Source: Caldifarciminota bacterium (GTDB taxonomy: Bacteria; Hydrothermota; Hydrothermia; LBFQ01; DSFT01). From it: a DNA stretch of 64,000 bases. The translations under genes and the position numbers were made by a program. The notes beneath the pieces were generated by a model. The model was not told where the DNA came from. It saw nothing but the letters and a program-made list of their open reading frames with translations, and did not search any database. Positions 8,167 through 18,723 of the stretch are shown here, piece after piece. Numbering within the stretch: the first letter of the stretch is position 1; each line of letters starts with the position of its first letter. The DNA is taken from the NCBI GenBank assembly GCA_025060695.1, contig JANXBH010000007.1, forward strand, positions 4,360-68,359, read 5' to 3'.

Positions 8167-10341
8167 ATGCTAATTACCTTACTGCTTATATCAAACTTTG
8201 ATGAAAAGATGGTTGTGAGATTTTACATAAAAAGCAAAAGTGATATAGAAAATATCATGAATATGGGAATGACTGATATTACATCGGTAAACCTTAAAAA
8301 AGGATATGCGGATTTTGTAATAAATAAGTTTCAATACGAAAAAGTAAAAAATCTATATTCTCACGAAGTTCTATTTGATGGTTCTGAGATGAAAACTTTA
8401 ATAAACTTTGGGCCATACTATACGTATAGTGAAGCCATGAATGAGATAAATAAGTTTCATTTAAACTATCCAAACTTAGTATCCCAACCCTTTATAGTGG
8501 GCTTAAGTTGGGAAAACAGGCAGATTAAGGGAATTAAAGTTAGTGCAAATAATAATATAAAACCTGCTATATGGTTTAATAGTGCTATACATGCAAGAGA
8601 GCCAGGAGGTGTTTCTGCACTTTTAGGTTTTACTTACTATCTTTTAAAAAACTATTACAAAAACTCTGAAATAAACTACCTTTTAAATAATAGAGATATC
8701 TATGTAATACCTGTTACAAACCCTGACGGATATGTCTTTAATGAAAGTTATGCAAGTGGTCTTTGGAGAAAAAACAAAAGGGATAATAATAACAATGGAG
8801 TATTTGAGACTAATTACGACGGAGTCGACCTAAATAGAAATTTTGGATATATGTGGGGATGTTGCAATGGTTCAAGCCCAAATCCTTCAAGTGAAACCTA
8901 TAGAGGACCATCTCCATTTTCAGAGCCAGAAACTCAATCTTATAGAAATTTCTTTAATCAAGTAAAACCGGTTATAGCAAATGATATTCATACCTATTCA
9001 AACTTAATAATATGGCCGTGGGGTTATACATCCACACCTACACCAGATGACAGTGCTTTTAGAGCGCTTGCTTGGAGAATGTTTAGATATAATGCATATA
9101 ATTCATTTCAGGCGTATTATCTTTACGTAACTGATGGGACTAGTGATGACTGGATATATGGTGCAACTAACGAACATCCAAAATCGCTTGGTTTTACCTT
9201 TGAAATCGGTGAGAGTTTTTATCAGCCTGACACTAACATTATTTTAGAACAAGTTGGAGAAAACATTTTTCCCTTTTTATATCTTGTAAAAGCGGGAGGT
9301 CCATTTATAGAAATAAGTAATTTTTCATATATTTTTAGTGGAGATACTGTAAAAATTTCAATTTCAGGTATAAATCTTGGATTTAATAGTCCTATAAGTG
9401 GTCTTTATGCAAAGTTAGAAATTCTTGATAATGTAAATGCAATAGGAATAGATACCATTGTATATATTGGCAATTTAGGAAGTCTTGGTTATGGGTTTTT
9501 TAATATACCAAATGCATTTAAATTTATATCGTTGAATAACTGCAAGAACTATAAAGTTAGAATTATATTTTATAATAACTCTGGTTTTATACAACCTGTA
9601 GAAAAATTCATTGCAGGTCAAAAAGTTATAGTTCTTGAGGATGATTTCAATAATAATTCAAATTGGCAAGTAAATGGAGGAACTTGGGTATTCTCAAACG
9701 GATATCTAAGAACAAATCAACAGGGAACTTTATATAACAATAACTTAAATACGGATGTAAGATTGTTAAATCCACTAAATACAAGTAGTTACGACTATTT
9801 AGAGGCAATTATTATACACAGATGGAGATTAGAGGGAAACTACAATGTTTTAAATGACGTTTATGATTTTGCAAGTTTAGACTTTTCAGACGACAATAGA
9901 CTATTTATTCCTGTAAAGAGGTTTTGGGGTAATAATATAAACTTTCGTTCAGATACTTTTGATATTACTCATTTAAAGACAAGTAGTTTATACATGAGAT
10001 TTAAGTTCTATTCAGATGGAGCAGATAGAGATAGTGGATGGGTTATTGATAAAATACAAATTCTCGGTGCAAATTCATGTAATATCTCTAAGAGAGAGGA
10101 GTATCTATTTTCGGACTTTTCTAAAATTAATTTTCATGTTAGTAAAGGAAAAGTTATATTGAATATTCCATATAAGTCAAGTGTTAAAGTAAGAATATAT
10201 ACTATTGATGGAAAGGTTATTTTTGATAGTGATTTCTTGAATAGGGAGAGAATTTATATAGACTTAAATAAAAAGGGTGTTTTCGTGTTATATGTAAAAA
10301 CACAGAAAGAAACAATTAGGGAAAGGATATTAGTATTTTAA
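8167..10341 (+). CDS. Secreted M14 zinc carboxypeptidase with C-terminal T9SS sorting domain
   Basis: A GGGGGAG site lies just before the start. After a short hydrophobic N-terminus (MLITLLLIS), the M14 catalytic domain (about 75-375) shows the zinc site SAIHAREPG, NPDGY, DLNRNF with the substrate-binding Asn-Arg, NDIHTYS for the third zinc ligand, and FTFEIG with the catalytic Glu. Beta-sandwich regions follow. The last 80 residues fit a Por/T9SS sorting domain: KVRIYTIDGKVI, then a strand pair ending in RERILVF. It should remove C-terminal residues from peptides outside the cell. The 724-residue length reflects the added domains. Confidence 0.88.
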   Translation: MLITLLLISNFDEKMVVRFYIKSKSDIENIMNMGMTDITSVNLKKGYADFVINKFQYEKVKNLYSHEVLFDGSEMKTLINFGPYYTYSEAMNEINKFHLNYPNLVSQPFIVGLSWENRQIKGIKVSANNNIKPAIWFNSAIHAREPGGVSALLGFTYYLLKNYYKNSEINYLLNNRDIYVIPVTNPDGYVFNESYASGLWRKNKRDNNNNGVFETNYDGVDLNRNFGYMWGCCNGSSPNPSSETYRGPSPFSEPETQSYRNFFNQVKPVIANDIHTYSNLIIWPWGYTSTPTPDDSAFRALAWRMFRYNAYNSFQAYYLYVTDGTSDDWIYGATNEHPKSLGFTFEIGESFYQPDTNIILEQVGENIFPFLYLVKAGGPFIEISNFSYIFSGDTVKISISGINLGFNSPISGLYAKLEILDNVNAIGIDTIVYIGNLGSLGYGFFNIPNAFKFISLNNCKNYKVRIIFYNNSGFIQPVEKFIAGQKVIVLEDDFNNNSNWQVNGGTWVFSNGYLRTNQQGTLYNNNLNTDVRLLNPLNTSSYDYLEAIIIHRWRLEGNYNVLNDVYDFASLDFSDDNRLFIPVKRFWGNNINFRSDTFDITHLKTSSLYMRFKFYSDGADRDSGWVIDKIQILGANSCNISKREEYLFSDFSKINFHVSKGKVILNIPYKSSVKVRIYTIDGKVIFDSDFLNRERIYIDLNKKGVFVLYVKTQKETIRERILVF

Positions 10342-10356
10342 TTAAACGAAATGCTT

Positions 10357-10362
10357 TAAAAT
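10357..10362 (+). promoter_or_regulatory. TAAAAT -10 box with leadered start
   Basis: Here the box is followed by AGGAGG at 10369-10374 and ATG at 10381, so this transcript should have a short leader with a strong Shine-Dalgarno site. It contrasts with the leaderless pattern elsewhere and shows that the box is a promoter element, not part of the start signal. Confidence 0.6.
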
Positions 10363-10380
10363 TTTCATAGGAGGTAAAAT

Positions 10381-12189
10381 ATGATGTGGTTGTTTGGATA
10401 TTTTCTATCTAACTACCAAAATTTACCAACAACTCAAGGTCAAGGCGGACCTGATGCATATGGATATAGATGGAAGGACCAAACTGATGCACCACAGTAT
10501 AATTGGATAGACCCAGTTGCTAATAACCATCAACTTGTAAACGGCTTATCCGACGATAACTCGGTAGGACCATTACTTCTAAACTTTAAGTTTAAATTCT
10601 ACTGGTACTCTACAAATAAAATATGGATACACTCCAATGGTGCTATAAGTTTTTCACAACCAAGCGCTCATTATCATCCTCAAAATTCTGGGACTAATTT
10701 CCCTTCACCTGCTTCGCCTAATGACATAGCAGTATTTATGGGAGCAGACTTGGATTTTTCTGTTGCAGGAAGTAAGGCATACTTTTGGACAAATAACAAA
10801 GATAGTGCAATTATTACGTTTTTAGATGTTAGAGAGTGGTGTCCTACACAAAATAATAATACTTCTCACACTGCACAGGTTATTTTATGGAATCAAATTG
10901 TAGGAAATGATACAAATAGTCATATAACTATACAGTATGGTAATCAGGTAGGGGGATTTACTAACTGTGGACAAAGTCAAGGATTACTTGGGGTTGGTAT
11001 TGAAGCTATAACAGGTAATGTAGGTCTAACTTATACTACTCAACCTTCACAACTAACAAATGGTCTAGTTGTTCTATTTGAAAGACCCGTGTCCTCAAAC
11101 TATCAATTTAAGGATTTAGCACTATCTCAAATATTGGATGGATATGGAATATTTTTACACAAAAATGTAAGTCCAACCTATAATCCATACATAGTAGTAT
11201 ATAATCAGGGAACTCAAAACATTGACACATTTAGAGCAATAATAATTATGAGAAATAGGAATAATCAGATAGTATATGCGGACACCTTCTTTTATAAAAC
11301 CTCATTCGGTCCTATATTACCATTAAATTCATATACAGTTAACTTTTCAAAACCTATAAATGTAAGTTCATTACAAAATGGATACTATTCACTAAACTCT
11401 AATATTTTTGTTCCAGGAGACCAGTTAACCTTAAATAACACATTTAACAACTTTGAAGTAAGAATTATAGATAATTCTACTACTTATTTAGCTTGGGATA
11501 CTGCTACTGTTTCAAATCCTAATGCAGGTTTTACGTGGTGGATTGGTGGCTCTAATGGAAATGCAGGATTTGGAAATAGATTTTTCCTAAGCTTTCCATA
11601 TAAATTAGATTCAGTTAGAGCACTCGTTGGCTCACAAAAATCAGGGGGAGGTCAAATAAGAATAGCTCTTTTAGATGCTCAATTTAATCCTATAGTTACG
11701 TCCAATATAATAAATGTTCCTTATAATCAACTTACCTGGGTTTCACTTCCAATTAACCAAACATTCAATGCTAATACCACTTTATATGCTGCGGTATATC
11801 AATGGACTGATTCAACAGGTGTAGCAGTTGACAACGCAGTACCTTTCTCATATAATGCGTTTGAATATACAGGTTCTTGGGTTCAATATAGAGATGCAGG
11901 AAGTGCAGACTTCTACATTAGGCTATATGGTTCTCCACAAGTTTCAGTTTCTGAAAATCAATTACGAAACCAATTTAAAGTTATCTCAATAGTAAAAGGT
12001 AATTTGAGTATCATTTCTAATGCCAAAATAAATAGTAAAATAGAAGTTTTTGATATATCTGGAAAAGTTATATTTTCAAGGAATGTGGAATTAAAGGAAG
12101 GATTAAATACTATAAAATTAGGCAAAGTGCCAAAAGGCATTTATCTAATCAAAATAGGAGACAATATTAGTAAAGTAATAGGAAACTAA
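10381..12189 (+). CDS. Secreted T9SS-sorted protein of unknown function
   Basis: A 602-residue protein that opens with a short hydrophobic stretch (MMWLFGYFLS). The N-terminal 230 residues resemble a sandwich domain with a repeated GYRWKD/WIHSNGAIS style found in large secreted proteins of FCB bacteria. A further sandwich at about 365-520 is followed by a T9SS sorting domain (KIEVFDISGKVIFS, GLNTIKLGKVPKGIYLIKI). No catalytic motif was found. It has its own promoter and a strong ribosome site, and its stop overlaps the lpxB stop by 4 bases. Confidence 0.75.
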   Translation: MMWLFGYFLSNYQNLPTTQGQGGPDAYGYRWKDQTDAPQYNWIDPVANNHQLVNGLSDDNSVGPLLLNFKFKFYWYSTNKIWIHSNGAISFSQPSAHYHPQNSGTNFPSPASPNDIAVFMGADLDFSVAGSKAYFWTNNKDSAIITFLDVREWCPTQNNNTSHTAQVILWNQIVGNDTNSHITIQYGNQVGGFTNCGQSQGLLGVGIEAITGNVGLTYTTQPSQLTNGLVVLFERPVSSNYQFKDLALSQILDGYGIFLHKNVSPTYNPYIVVYNQGTQNIDTFRAIIIMRNRNNQIVYADTFFYKTSFGPILPLNSYTVNFSKPINVSSLQNGYYSLNSNIFVPGDQLTLNNTFNNFEVRIIDNSTTYLAWDTATVSNPNAGFTWWIGGSNGNAGFGNRFFLSFPYKLDSVRALVGSQKSGGGQIRIALLDAQFNPIVTSNIINVPYNQLTWVSLPINQTFNANTTLYAAVYQWTDSTGVAVDNAVPFSYNAFEYTGSWVQYRDAGSADFYIRLYGSPQVSVSENQLRNQFKVISIVKGNLSIISNAKINSKIEVFDISGKVIFSRNVELKEGLNTIKLGKVPKGIYLIKIGDNISKVIGN

Positions 12190-13259
12190 GGGGTCGTCTT
12201 GACCCCTTCTAAAATATCTATAGCTATTTTATCTGTAGGATTATCAATACCAAGTAGCTCTTCTATCCTTTGAACTTTATTTATAATTCTATCTGGATTT
12301 TCAAGTACTTCAGTCATTTTTTTTACTATTTCTTTCGGTTTTATATGTTGTATAAACTCAGGATATACCATTTCATTTAGTATTAAATTAGTTAAACTAA
12401 TGTATGGAACTTTAACAATTAGTTTTCCTATAAGCCAAGTTATTTCACTTGTTGCATAAACAACAATGGCAGGTTTTTTAAGAATTGCGGCTTCAAGACT
12501 TGCAGTGCCAGACGCTACTATAAGTATATCAGATGAGTTAATTATTTCCAAAGATTTTCCTCTAAATATTCTTAAATTTTCTTCATCACTTATAGGATAA
12601 TCTTTTAAGAGCGAAAGTAAAAAAGTTGCATCTTTATATACTTTTTCAATTTCTTTTTTTATTTTCAAGAATCTTGGGACAAGTCTTCTAATCTCGTCCT
12701 TTCTTGAACCTGCTAAGAGTCCAACTATAGGAAAACCACTTACTTCAATCTTACCAATGCTTTTTTTTAAAATACTCTTCAGCGGATGACCAAAAAACTT
12801 TACATTTATTCCTAATTTCTTGAAAAATTCAAATTCGAAAGGTAGAATGGAATAAAGATATTTTATTTTCCTCAAAGTTTCAATCCTAAATAAACCCCAT
12901 GCCCAAACTTGAGGAAGTATATAATAGTAAATATTTTTTTTATTTGCTCTTAATAAGTCATTAGCTAACTTTAAATGAAAGCCCGGATAGTCTACGAGAA
13001 TTACTACATCACTATTTATTGCATTTCTGTATATGGTTCTATAAACATTAAAGATATTTCTTATTTGAATAATAGCCTCTTGAATGCCTAAGATTGAATT
13101 ATCCTTAAAATCATATATAATGTTTACACCTTCGCTTCTTAAATAATCACTACCCATTCCATAAAATTCAATATCACTCTTGTACTTTTTCAAAGAACTT
13201 ACAAGTTCGCTAGCTCTAATATCTCCTGAAGTTTCACCTGCGGATATAAAAACTTTCAC
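12186..13259 (-). CDS. lpxB: Lipid-A-disaccharide synthase
   Basis: The 357-residue product opens with [10 protein letters not shown], the signature of LpxB, and carries [25 protein letters not shown] and [11 protein letters not shown], plus a C-terminal [13 protein letters not shown] motif. LpxB joins UDP-2,3-diacylglucosamine and lipid X into the lipid A disaccharide at the inner membrane, so the cell should make an LPS-type outer membrane. Start GTG overlaps the fusA stop as GTGA, so translation is probably coupled. No other lpx gene is in the window. Confidence 0.93.
   Translation of the reverse strand: MKVFISAGETSGDIRASELVSSLKKYKSDIEFYGMGSDYLRSEGVNIIYDFKDNSILGIQEAIIQIRNIFNVYRTIYRNAINSDVVILVDYPGFHLKLANDLLRANKKNIYYYILPQVWAWGLFRIETLRKIKYLYSILPFEFEFFKKLGINVKFFGHPLKSILKKSIGKIEVSGFPIVGLLAGSRKDEIRRLVPRFLKIKKEIEKVYKDATFLLSLLKDYPISDEENLRIFRGKSLEIINSSDILIVASGTASLEAAILKKPAIVVYATSEITWLIGKLIVKVPYISLTNLILNEMVYPEFIQHIKPKEIVKKMTEVLENPDRIINKVQRIEELLGIDNPTDKIAIDILEGVKTTP
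12188..12208. terminator. Bidirectional hairpin at a convergent gene end, inside lpxB coding DNA
   Basis: AAGGGGTC (12188-12195) pairs perfectly with GACCCCTT (12201-12208) over GTCTT. On the plus strand it follows the T9SS gene stop and runs into CTAAAATA; on the minus strand it forms the last codons of lpxB. One hairpin can serve both converging genes. Confidence 0.65.
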
Positions 13260-15349
13260 TTACCAATTTTTGCTAATTTCTCTTGTCTTTCTTTTATAAT
13301 CTTTTCAGAAATACTTGTTGGGACAATATCATACCTTTCAAAAATCATGCTATAGTATGCCCTACCTTGTGTTAAAGATCTTAAAGTAGTTGCGTAATTT
13401 AGCATTTCTGAAAGCGGGACAAGTGCTATTATAACTTTTGAATTACTTCTATCTTCAATAGCTGTAATATGTCCTCTTCTACTATTTAGATCACCAATTA
13501 CTTCACCCATATACTCAGGTGGAGTAACTACTTCCACTTTCATTATTGGTTCTAATAAAACTGGTTTTGCATTTTTCATAGCGTCCTTAAAAGCTTGACT
13601 AGCTGCTATTTGAAATGCAATATCAGATGAGTCAACCTCGTGAAATGAACCATCAAATAGCTTAACCCTTACATCTACAACAGGATAACCTGCTAATATA
13701 CCTTTCTTCATTGCTTCTTTAACACCTTTCTCAACTGACGGTATAAATTCTTTTGGTATTCTTCCACCTACTATTAGATTTACAAATTCAAAACCCTTAC
13801 CTCTTTCAATTGGCTCTATTTCTATCCATACATGACCGTATTGACCTCTTCCACCTGTTTGCCTAATATATTTTCCTTCTTGCTTTGCAACAGCTGTTAT
13901 TGTTTCCTTATATGCAACTTGAGGCAAGCCAACTTGGACATCTATCTTATGCTCTCTTTTCATTCTATCTACAATTATCTCCAAGTGTAATTCTCCCATA
14001 CCCGCTATTATGGTATCCCCTGTTTCCTCATCTGTCCAAGCTCTAAAAGAAGGGTCTTCTTCCATAAATTTAGATAAAGCGTGCGCTAATTTTTCCCTCT
14101 CTTCTTTAGTTTTAACAAATATAGCCTGTGCTATTACAGGGTCAGGAACTTGTAATGACTCTAATATTATTGGATCGTTCTCATCACATATACTATCTCC
14201 TGTGGTAGCACTCCTTAGACCAATAATAGCACCAATATCACCAGCACTCAATTCTTCTATATCTTCTTTTTTATTTGCATGCATTCTAACTATCCTTGAA
14301 ACCCTTTCCTTAATACCTTTAGTTGCATTATAAACATATGTCCCTGCATTAATTTTCCCACTATAAACTCTTACATAAGTTAGCTTTCCAAGGTACGGAT
14401 CAGTCATTATTTTAAATGCAAGAGCTGTTAATGGTTGATTTTCATCACTTTTTCTAAGTTCTTCAAGGTTAGTATTTGGATTTATACCCTTAATAGGAGG
14501 AAGGTCAATCGGAGATGGCAAAAAGTCAACAACAGCATCAAGCAATGGTTGAATACCTTTATTTTTAAAAGAAGAACCACAGATAACAGGAACAACTTCA
14601 AATGCTAATGTAGATTTTCTTATTGCTCTTAAAATCTCACTTTCAGTAATTTCATGACCCTCAATGTATTTAATCATAATATCCTCATTAAATTCAGCAA
14701 GTATTTCTATCATTTTTTCTCTATAGTCCTTCGCCTGCTCTAATAAATCCTCTGGAATATCTAAAATTTCATACTTTGCACCAAGGGTTTCTTCAAGCCA
14801 AATAATCGCTTTCATCCTTATTAAATCAACCACCCCTCTAAATGAACTTTCTGAACCTATTGGAATTTGTATAGGAAGTGGTATAGCGGATAATCTTTCT
14901 TCCATCATTTCTATTACGTTAAAGAAGTTTGCACCAATCTTATCCATTTTATTTACATAAGCTATTCTTGGAACTTTATATTTATCAGCTTGTCTCCACA
15001 CAGTTTCACTTTGTGGCTCTACACCTGCTTCCGCATCAAATATTATAACAGCACCATCTAATACCCTCAATGCCCTTTCAACTTCTATAGTAAAATCAAC
15101 ATGTCCAGGAGTATCAATAATATTTATCATACAATCTTTCCAAAATACACTTGTAGAAGCTGCAGTAATAGTTATACCTCTTTCCCTTTCTTGCTCCATC
15201 CAATCCATTTCTGCCTGACCTTCATGAACCTCACCTATTTTATGCTTTCTACCAGTATAAAATAATATCCTCTCCGTAGTGGTAGTCTTACCCGCATCAA
15301 TGTGTGCAATTATACCTATATTTCTTAATTTTTCTATTGGATACTTCAT
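13256..15349 (-). CDS. fusA: Translation elongation factor G
   Basis: A full-length EF-G (697 residues) with G1 [11 protein letters not shown], switch [10 protein letters not shown] and NKMDK at G4, then domains II-V including GQYGHVWIE and the [19 protein letters not shown] segment of domain V. EF-G moves tRNAs and mRNA through the ribosome. It is not next to rpsL, rpsG or tuf as in many bacteria but heads a pair with lpxB. A CTTTAAAAT box lies upstream, 11 bases from the ATG. Confidence 0.96.
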   Translation of the reverse strand: MKYPIEKLRNIGIIAHIDAGKTTTTERILFYTGRKHKIGEVHEGQAEMDWMEQERERGITITAASTSVFWKDCMINIIDTPGHVDFTIEVERALRVLDGAVIIFDAEAGVEPQSETVWRQADKYKVPRIAYVNKMDKIGANFFNVIEMMEERLSAIPLPIQIPIGSESSFRGVVDLIRMKAIIWLEETLGAKYEILDIPEDLLEQAKDYREKMIEILAEFNEDIMIKYIEGHEITESEILRAIRKSTLAFEVVPVICGSSFKNKGIQPLLDAVVDFLPSPIDLPPIKGINPNTNLEELRKSDENQPLTALAFKIMTDPYLGKLTYVRVYSGKINAGTYVYNATKGIKERVSRIVRMHANKKEDIEELSAGDIGAIIGLRSATTGDSICDENDPIILESLQVPDPVIAQAIFVKTKEEREKLAHALSKFMEEDPSFRAWTDEETGDTIIAGMGELHLEIIVDRMKREHKIDVQVGLPQVAYKETITAVAKQEGKYIRQTGGRGQYGHVWIEIEPIERGKGFEFVNLIVGGRIPKEFIPSVEKGVKEAMKKGILAGYPVVDVRVKLFDGSFHEVDSSDIAFQIAASQAFKDAMKNAKPVLLEPIMKVEVVTPPEYMGEVIGDLNSRRGHITAIEDRSNSKVIIALVPLSEMLNYATTLRSLTQGRAYYSMIFERYDIVPTSISEKIIKERQEKLAKIGK

Positions 15350-15360
15350 AAATTACCATA

Positions 15361-15366
15361 ATTTTA
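15361..15366 (-). promoter_or_regulatory. TAAAAT -10 box for fusA-lpxB
   Basis: Read on the minus strand, GGCTTTAAAAT ends 11 bases before ATG at 15349, one of the wider spacings. No Shine-Dalgarno site is evident in between. Confidence 0.45.
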
Positions 15367-15374
15367 AAGCCTTT

Positions 15375-16046
15375 CTAAATATAGCTTTTTGAAATAATAA
15401 CCACAAACTCACCCTTTTGCTTAATTTTATCTAATATATCGCTAATATTTCCATAAATGTATTCCTCATGAATTTTAGTCATTTCCCTTGCTACAAATAC
15501 TTTCCTATTGCCAAAAATTTCATATATTTCATTCAATATATCATTTATTTTATGAACAGAAACAAATATTACTATTGAACCCTCAAAATCTTTGTATTTC
15601 TCTAATTCTCTCACTCTTTTACCTTTGATTCTTGGTAAAAACCCTAAAAATATGAATTTGTCAGTTTCAATACCACTTACACTTAAAGCACTAATAAGTG
15701 CGGATGGACCCGGAATTGGTATAACCTCGATACCTTCATCCCTACAAGCTTTTACTAATTTATATCCTGGGTCGGAAATAAGAGGTGTGCCTGCATCTGA
15801 AACAAGAGCTAAGTTTATACCCTTATTTAAAAGTTCAAGCACTTGCTTTATTCTCTTTGTTTCATTTCCCTCAAAGTATGAAATAAATTTTTTCCCTTTT
15901 ATGTTATAATAATTTAGAAGATTTTTTGTTCTTCTTGTATCTTCGCATAAGATTATACTCACTTCATTTAATATCTCTAATGCCCTCAGTGTAATATCCT
16001 TTAGATTACCTATTGGAGTTGCAACCACATATAGCTTTCCTTTCAA
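15375..16046 (-). CDS. rsmI: 16S rRNA (cytidine-2'-O)-methyltransferase RsmI
   Basis: The 223-residue product has the RsmI/YraL opening LYVVATPIGNLKDITLRALE, then CEDTRRTKNLL, LVSDAGTPLISDPG and PIPGPSALISALS, all typical of this SAM-dependent tetrapyrrole-methylase fold. RsmI methylates C1402 of 16S rRNA. The protein is shorter than the usual 270-290 residues at the C-terminus, lacking the small accessory domain. Start is TTG at 16046, placed 7 bases after a TAAAAT box. Confidence 0.92.
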   Translation of the reverse strand: MKGKLYVVATPIGNLKDITLRALEILNEVSIILCEDTRRTKNLLNYYNIKGKKFISYFEGNETKRIKQVLELLNKGINLALVSDAGTPLISDPGYKLVKACRDEGIEVIPIPGPSALISALSVSGIETDKFIFLGFLPRIKGKRVRELEKYKDFEGSIVIFVSVHKINDILNEIYEIFGNRKVFVAREMTKIHEEYIYGNISDILDKIKQKGEFVVIISKSYI

Positions 16047-16053
16047 TTGAGAA

Positions 16054-16080
16054 ATTTTATAGGTGAAAGTGCTTTAAAAT
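16054..16080. promoter_or_regulatory. Divergent leaderless promoters of rsmI and a secreted-protein operon
   Basis: The minus-strand TAAAAT (16059-16054) ends 7 bases before TTG of rsmI. The plus-strand TAAAAT (16075-16080) ends 6 bases before ATG 16087. Neither start has a ribosome binding site. Confidence 0.6.
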
Positions 16081-16086
16081 TTAGTT

Positions 16087-16584
16087 ATGTTTGTTTTTAT
16101 TACTTTACAACAAACTTTAATGAGTCCATCTATAACAATAAAAGATGCTCCTAAAAATAAATGGATATATAACAAAGATTACATAGCATCTCCTATTAAC
16201 TGGTCATACTCTCAGAGCACGAATGAAAAAGTATTCGGAAGTCCATATTTCTTTAAGGGCAACTGCCAGTCAGCAAGTGAAAAGACTATTACAAATGAAA
16301 TATGCGAATTCTACTATGCATCGGATATTTACGAATTATCAGAAAACCATCTTAAGTTTTATATAAAAGGTAAGGGTAAGTTTAGAATTAGTGTCAATTC
16401 ATCAAAAGGTCATATCTCACAGGAGGTTAACTTAAATGATGAGTGGCAAGAAATAATCATTGATCTATCAAAATCTGTTCATATTACTCAACATGGAAGT
16501 AAGTTTAAACCTAATTTAAAGGTTGTATTTTCACCCCTTACTCAAAATTTTGAGATATATATTTCGTCATTTATCTTAGAATAG
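16087..16584 (+). CDS. Small secreted protein of unknown function
   Basis: 165 residues, opening with a short hydrophobic segment (MFVFITLQQTLM). The rest reads as a beta-sandwich resembling carbohydrate-binding jelly-roll modules (LKFYIKGKGKFRISV, then EWQEIIIDLSK), but I see no defining motif. Its stop is 10 bases before the Asp-box protein with AGGAGG between, so they are likely one operon and may act together outside the cell. Confidence 0.6.
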   Translation: MFVFITLQQTLMSPSITIKDAPKNKWIYNKDYIASPINWSYSQSTNEKVFGSPYFFKGNCQSASEKTITNEICEFYYASDIYELSENHLKFYIKGKGKFRISVNSSKGHISQEVNLNDEWQEIIIDLSKSVHITQHGSKFKPNLKVVFSPLTQNFEIYISSFILE

Positions 16585-16596
16585 GAGGTAATAAAA

Positions 16597-18063
16597 ATGC
16601 TAACATATATATTCTTAGATGCTCCCTTTACAGCAGAGGTAAAACTAAATACTTGGAATGCCACAAATTGTAGTCAAAATTCAGAAACTGATATTAAAAA
16701 AGTAGGAAATACTGTTTTAGCTACGTGGATTAGGAGTGATGGTGTTTTAAATGTTGATGGAAACTATCTGAGAATGAGTTTTGATGGTGGCAATACATGG
16801 TCCGCACCTTTAAATTACTCCTCAAATAACCCTCAGTGTTGGATAGGCGACCCTGCTATAGCAATACAACCTGATAATCCCAATGTCATGCTTTTTGCTG
16901 GAATGATATACTGTCAAGGTCAAAATCCTAACGATGTAAGAGGAGAGGTTTACTTTTGTAGATGTACAGCAGGGACAGGGTGTACCAATGCTGGTAATTG
17001 GAGTTGTGGTATATTAGGTCCAAATGATAATTGGGCATATTTTAAAGATAAACCTTGGTTATTAGCTATTGGAAATAATACAGTTTTGGCAAATTATACA
17101 ACTGATAAATATGGAAATCCTTCACTGGTAATTTACAGAAGTACAAACAATGGTGCAAATTGGACAGAAATAGGTCGCACTAATTGGCCCGCAACAGTTG
17201 GATATTGGACAAAAGATGGAAATACGATATATATGTCATATAATGATTTTACGAATGTGAACAATGGTCAGATTGGTGTTGGATTTTTAAGGAGCACTAA
17301 TAATGGTAATAGTTTCCAGGATGTAGCTTGGACATTTTTCAATTTTGGTCAAAGTACGTCCTGCCCAAACTATCAAAGACCTGCAAAGATTCACGACAAT
17401 ATTACTGCAAGCAATAATAAAGTCGCAATTGCTTTTGTAGATGGAAATTGCAAAGCTAGAATTGGGGTATGGACAGGAAGTGGCAATAATTTAAATGTAT
17501 ACCAAATTGCTCCAACTGGAGGTGGTTCTCAACAGGTTCTACCAATGGTAGCAAGTTCAGGAAATAAAATTTTTGCACAATGGCAAGGTAGAATAAGTAG
17601 TTATGGTTCATGTGGCAACTTCAATGTTGGTACTTGGTCAACTTATTGGGCAGTTTCTAATGATTGGGGGCAAACTTGGTCAAGTCCACAAAGAGTAAGC
17701 TCATCTGATCATCCATTTACTGAAAACCCACTGGGACATGACTATAACGGTTGGATTATTGAAGGTGGAAGGATATATACAACGTGGTCAAACGACTATA
17801 GGGGTTCCCAAGCAGGTACAAACGTCTACTATAGCTATACATCAACTACTTCACTTGAAGAAGTAGCATTTAAAAAGAAACCATTTAGTATAAGTTATAA
17901 AGAAGGTTTTGTAATAATAAACGCATTTAAACCATTTAGCATTTACAGTATAGATGGAAAAGTAGTTAACTCATATGGTAGTGGAATTTACAAGCTCAAA
18001 AACAAGCAAGGACTATATTTTATAGTATCAGAAGGATATAAAGAAAAAGTTATATTTAAGTAG
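16597..18063 (+). CDS. Secreted Asp-box (BNR) beta-propeller protein with T9SS sorting domain
   Basis: A 488-residue protein preceded by AGGAGG. It has four or more Asp-box turns: SFDGGNTWS, STNNGANWT, STNNGNSFQ and SNDWGQTWSS, as in sialidase-type propellers. The C-terminus (about 425-488) fits a T9SS sorting domain (FSIYSIDGKVV, then GIYKLKNKQGLYFIVSEG). The arginine triad of true sialidases is not evident, so a glycan-binding or unknown hydrolase role is as likely. The N-terminus MLTYIFLDA is a very short hydrophobic segment. Confidence 0.75.
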   Translation: MLTYIFLDAPFTAEVKLNTWNATNCSQNSETDIKKVGNTVLATWIRSDGVLNVDGNYLRMSFDGGNTWSAPLNYSSNNPQCWIGDPAIAIQPDNPNVMLFAGMIYCQGQNPNDVRGEVYFCRCTAGTGCTNAGNWSCGILGPNDNWAYFKDKPWLLAIGNNTVLANYTTDKYGNPSLVIYRSTNNGANWTEIGRTNWPATVGYWTKDGNTIYMSYNDFTNVNNGQIGVGFLRSTNNGNSFQDVAWTFFNFGQSTSCPNYQRPAKIHDNITASNNKVAIAFVDGNCKARIGVWTGSGNNLNVYQIAPTGGGSQQVLPMVASSGNKIFAQWQGRISSYGSCGNFNVGTWSTYWAVSNDWGQTWSSPQRVSSSDHPFTENPLGHDYNGWIIEGGRIYTTWSNDYRGSQAGTNVYYSYTSTTSLEEVAFKKKPFSISYKEGFVIINAFKPFSIYSIDGKVVNSYGSGIYKLKNKQGLYFIVSEGYKEKVIFK

Positions 18064-18065
18064 TT

Positions 18066-18413
18066 ATGCTTTGGTTGATAAATTTTCAATCCATTGATGT
18101 AGAATGGCTAAACAAATACATAAACAACAGCAAAGGGAAAGCCATTATCATAGACGTAAGGACAGAGCAGGAACACAAAGCTGGATATATTCCAAAGACA
18201 AAATACAATATACCCCATGACCAAATAGCAGATAGAATAGGAAAACTCAAGATTGATTCTGAAAAAGATACAATCATAGTTTACTGCCGTTCTGGGAATA
18301 GGTCTAAAATAGCCGCAACAATTTTAGAAAATAAGGGGTATAAAAATGTGTTAAATTTAGATGGAGGAATAAAGGCTTGGACATTAAAAGGATATAAACT
18401 TGAAACTAAATAG
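18066..18413 (+). CDS. Rhodanese-domain protein, probably exported
   Basis: A single rhodanese domain of 115 residues with IIDVRTEQEHKAGYIP and the active loop VYCRSGNRS, in which Cys74 would carry the persulfide. Such proteins move sulfane sulfur to acceptors. The N-terminus MLWLINFQS matches the short export-type starts of its neighbours, so a periplasmic place is possible. It begins 2 bases after the Asp-box gene and is in the same operon. Confidence 0.85.
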   Translation: MLWLINFQSIDVEWLNKYINNSKGKAIIIDVRTEQEHKAGYIPKTKYNIPHDQIADRIGKLKIDSEKDTIIVYCRSGNRSKIAATILENKGYKNVLNLDGGIKAWTLKGYKLETK

Positions 18414-18417
18414 GACT

Positions 18418-18723
18418 ATGAGAAAGTTTGTAACTATCTTAACCTTGATATTTGTGCTTGATGGGTGCTCCACTATTGTAGTTTCTGGAAATGCGGAACT
18501 CGCTCCAAAAACGGCTAAATGCTCCAAGACTACGGAGAAAAGGGTATTCTATGCACTATGGGGACTTGTTCCAATAACGGACAATACTCTTGATAATGAT
18601 ATTCCACAGGGTAAAAAAATAAGGGTAGAGACGAAATATACGTTTATTGACTATCTCATAAACTTGATACTGTCTAATATAACCATAGTATCAAAAAGTG
18701 CTGAAATATACACCTGTGAATAG
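18418..18723 (+). CDS. Small lipoprotein, possibly Bor-like
   Basis: ATG 18418 is preferred to an in-frame TTG at 18400 because it begins a proper signal (MRKFVTILTLIFVL) 4 bases after the previous stop. The lipobox is LDGC. The 101-residue protein carries ALWGLVPI, a motif I associate with Bor/Iss-type lipoproteins; this is a weak match. It is the last gene of the operon and ends on a terminator. Confidence 0.6.
   Translation: MRKFVTILTLIFVLDGCSTIVVSGNAELAPKTAKCSKTTEKRVFYALWGLVPITDNTLDNDIPQGKKIRVETKYTFIDYLINLILSNITIVSKSAEIYTCE

Noticed and set aside
16597-18063. True sialidase
   Set aside because: Asp-boxes are present, but the arginine triad and catalytic Tyr/Glu pair could not be located, so only a BNR propeller is claimed.
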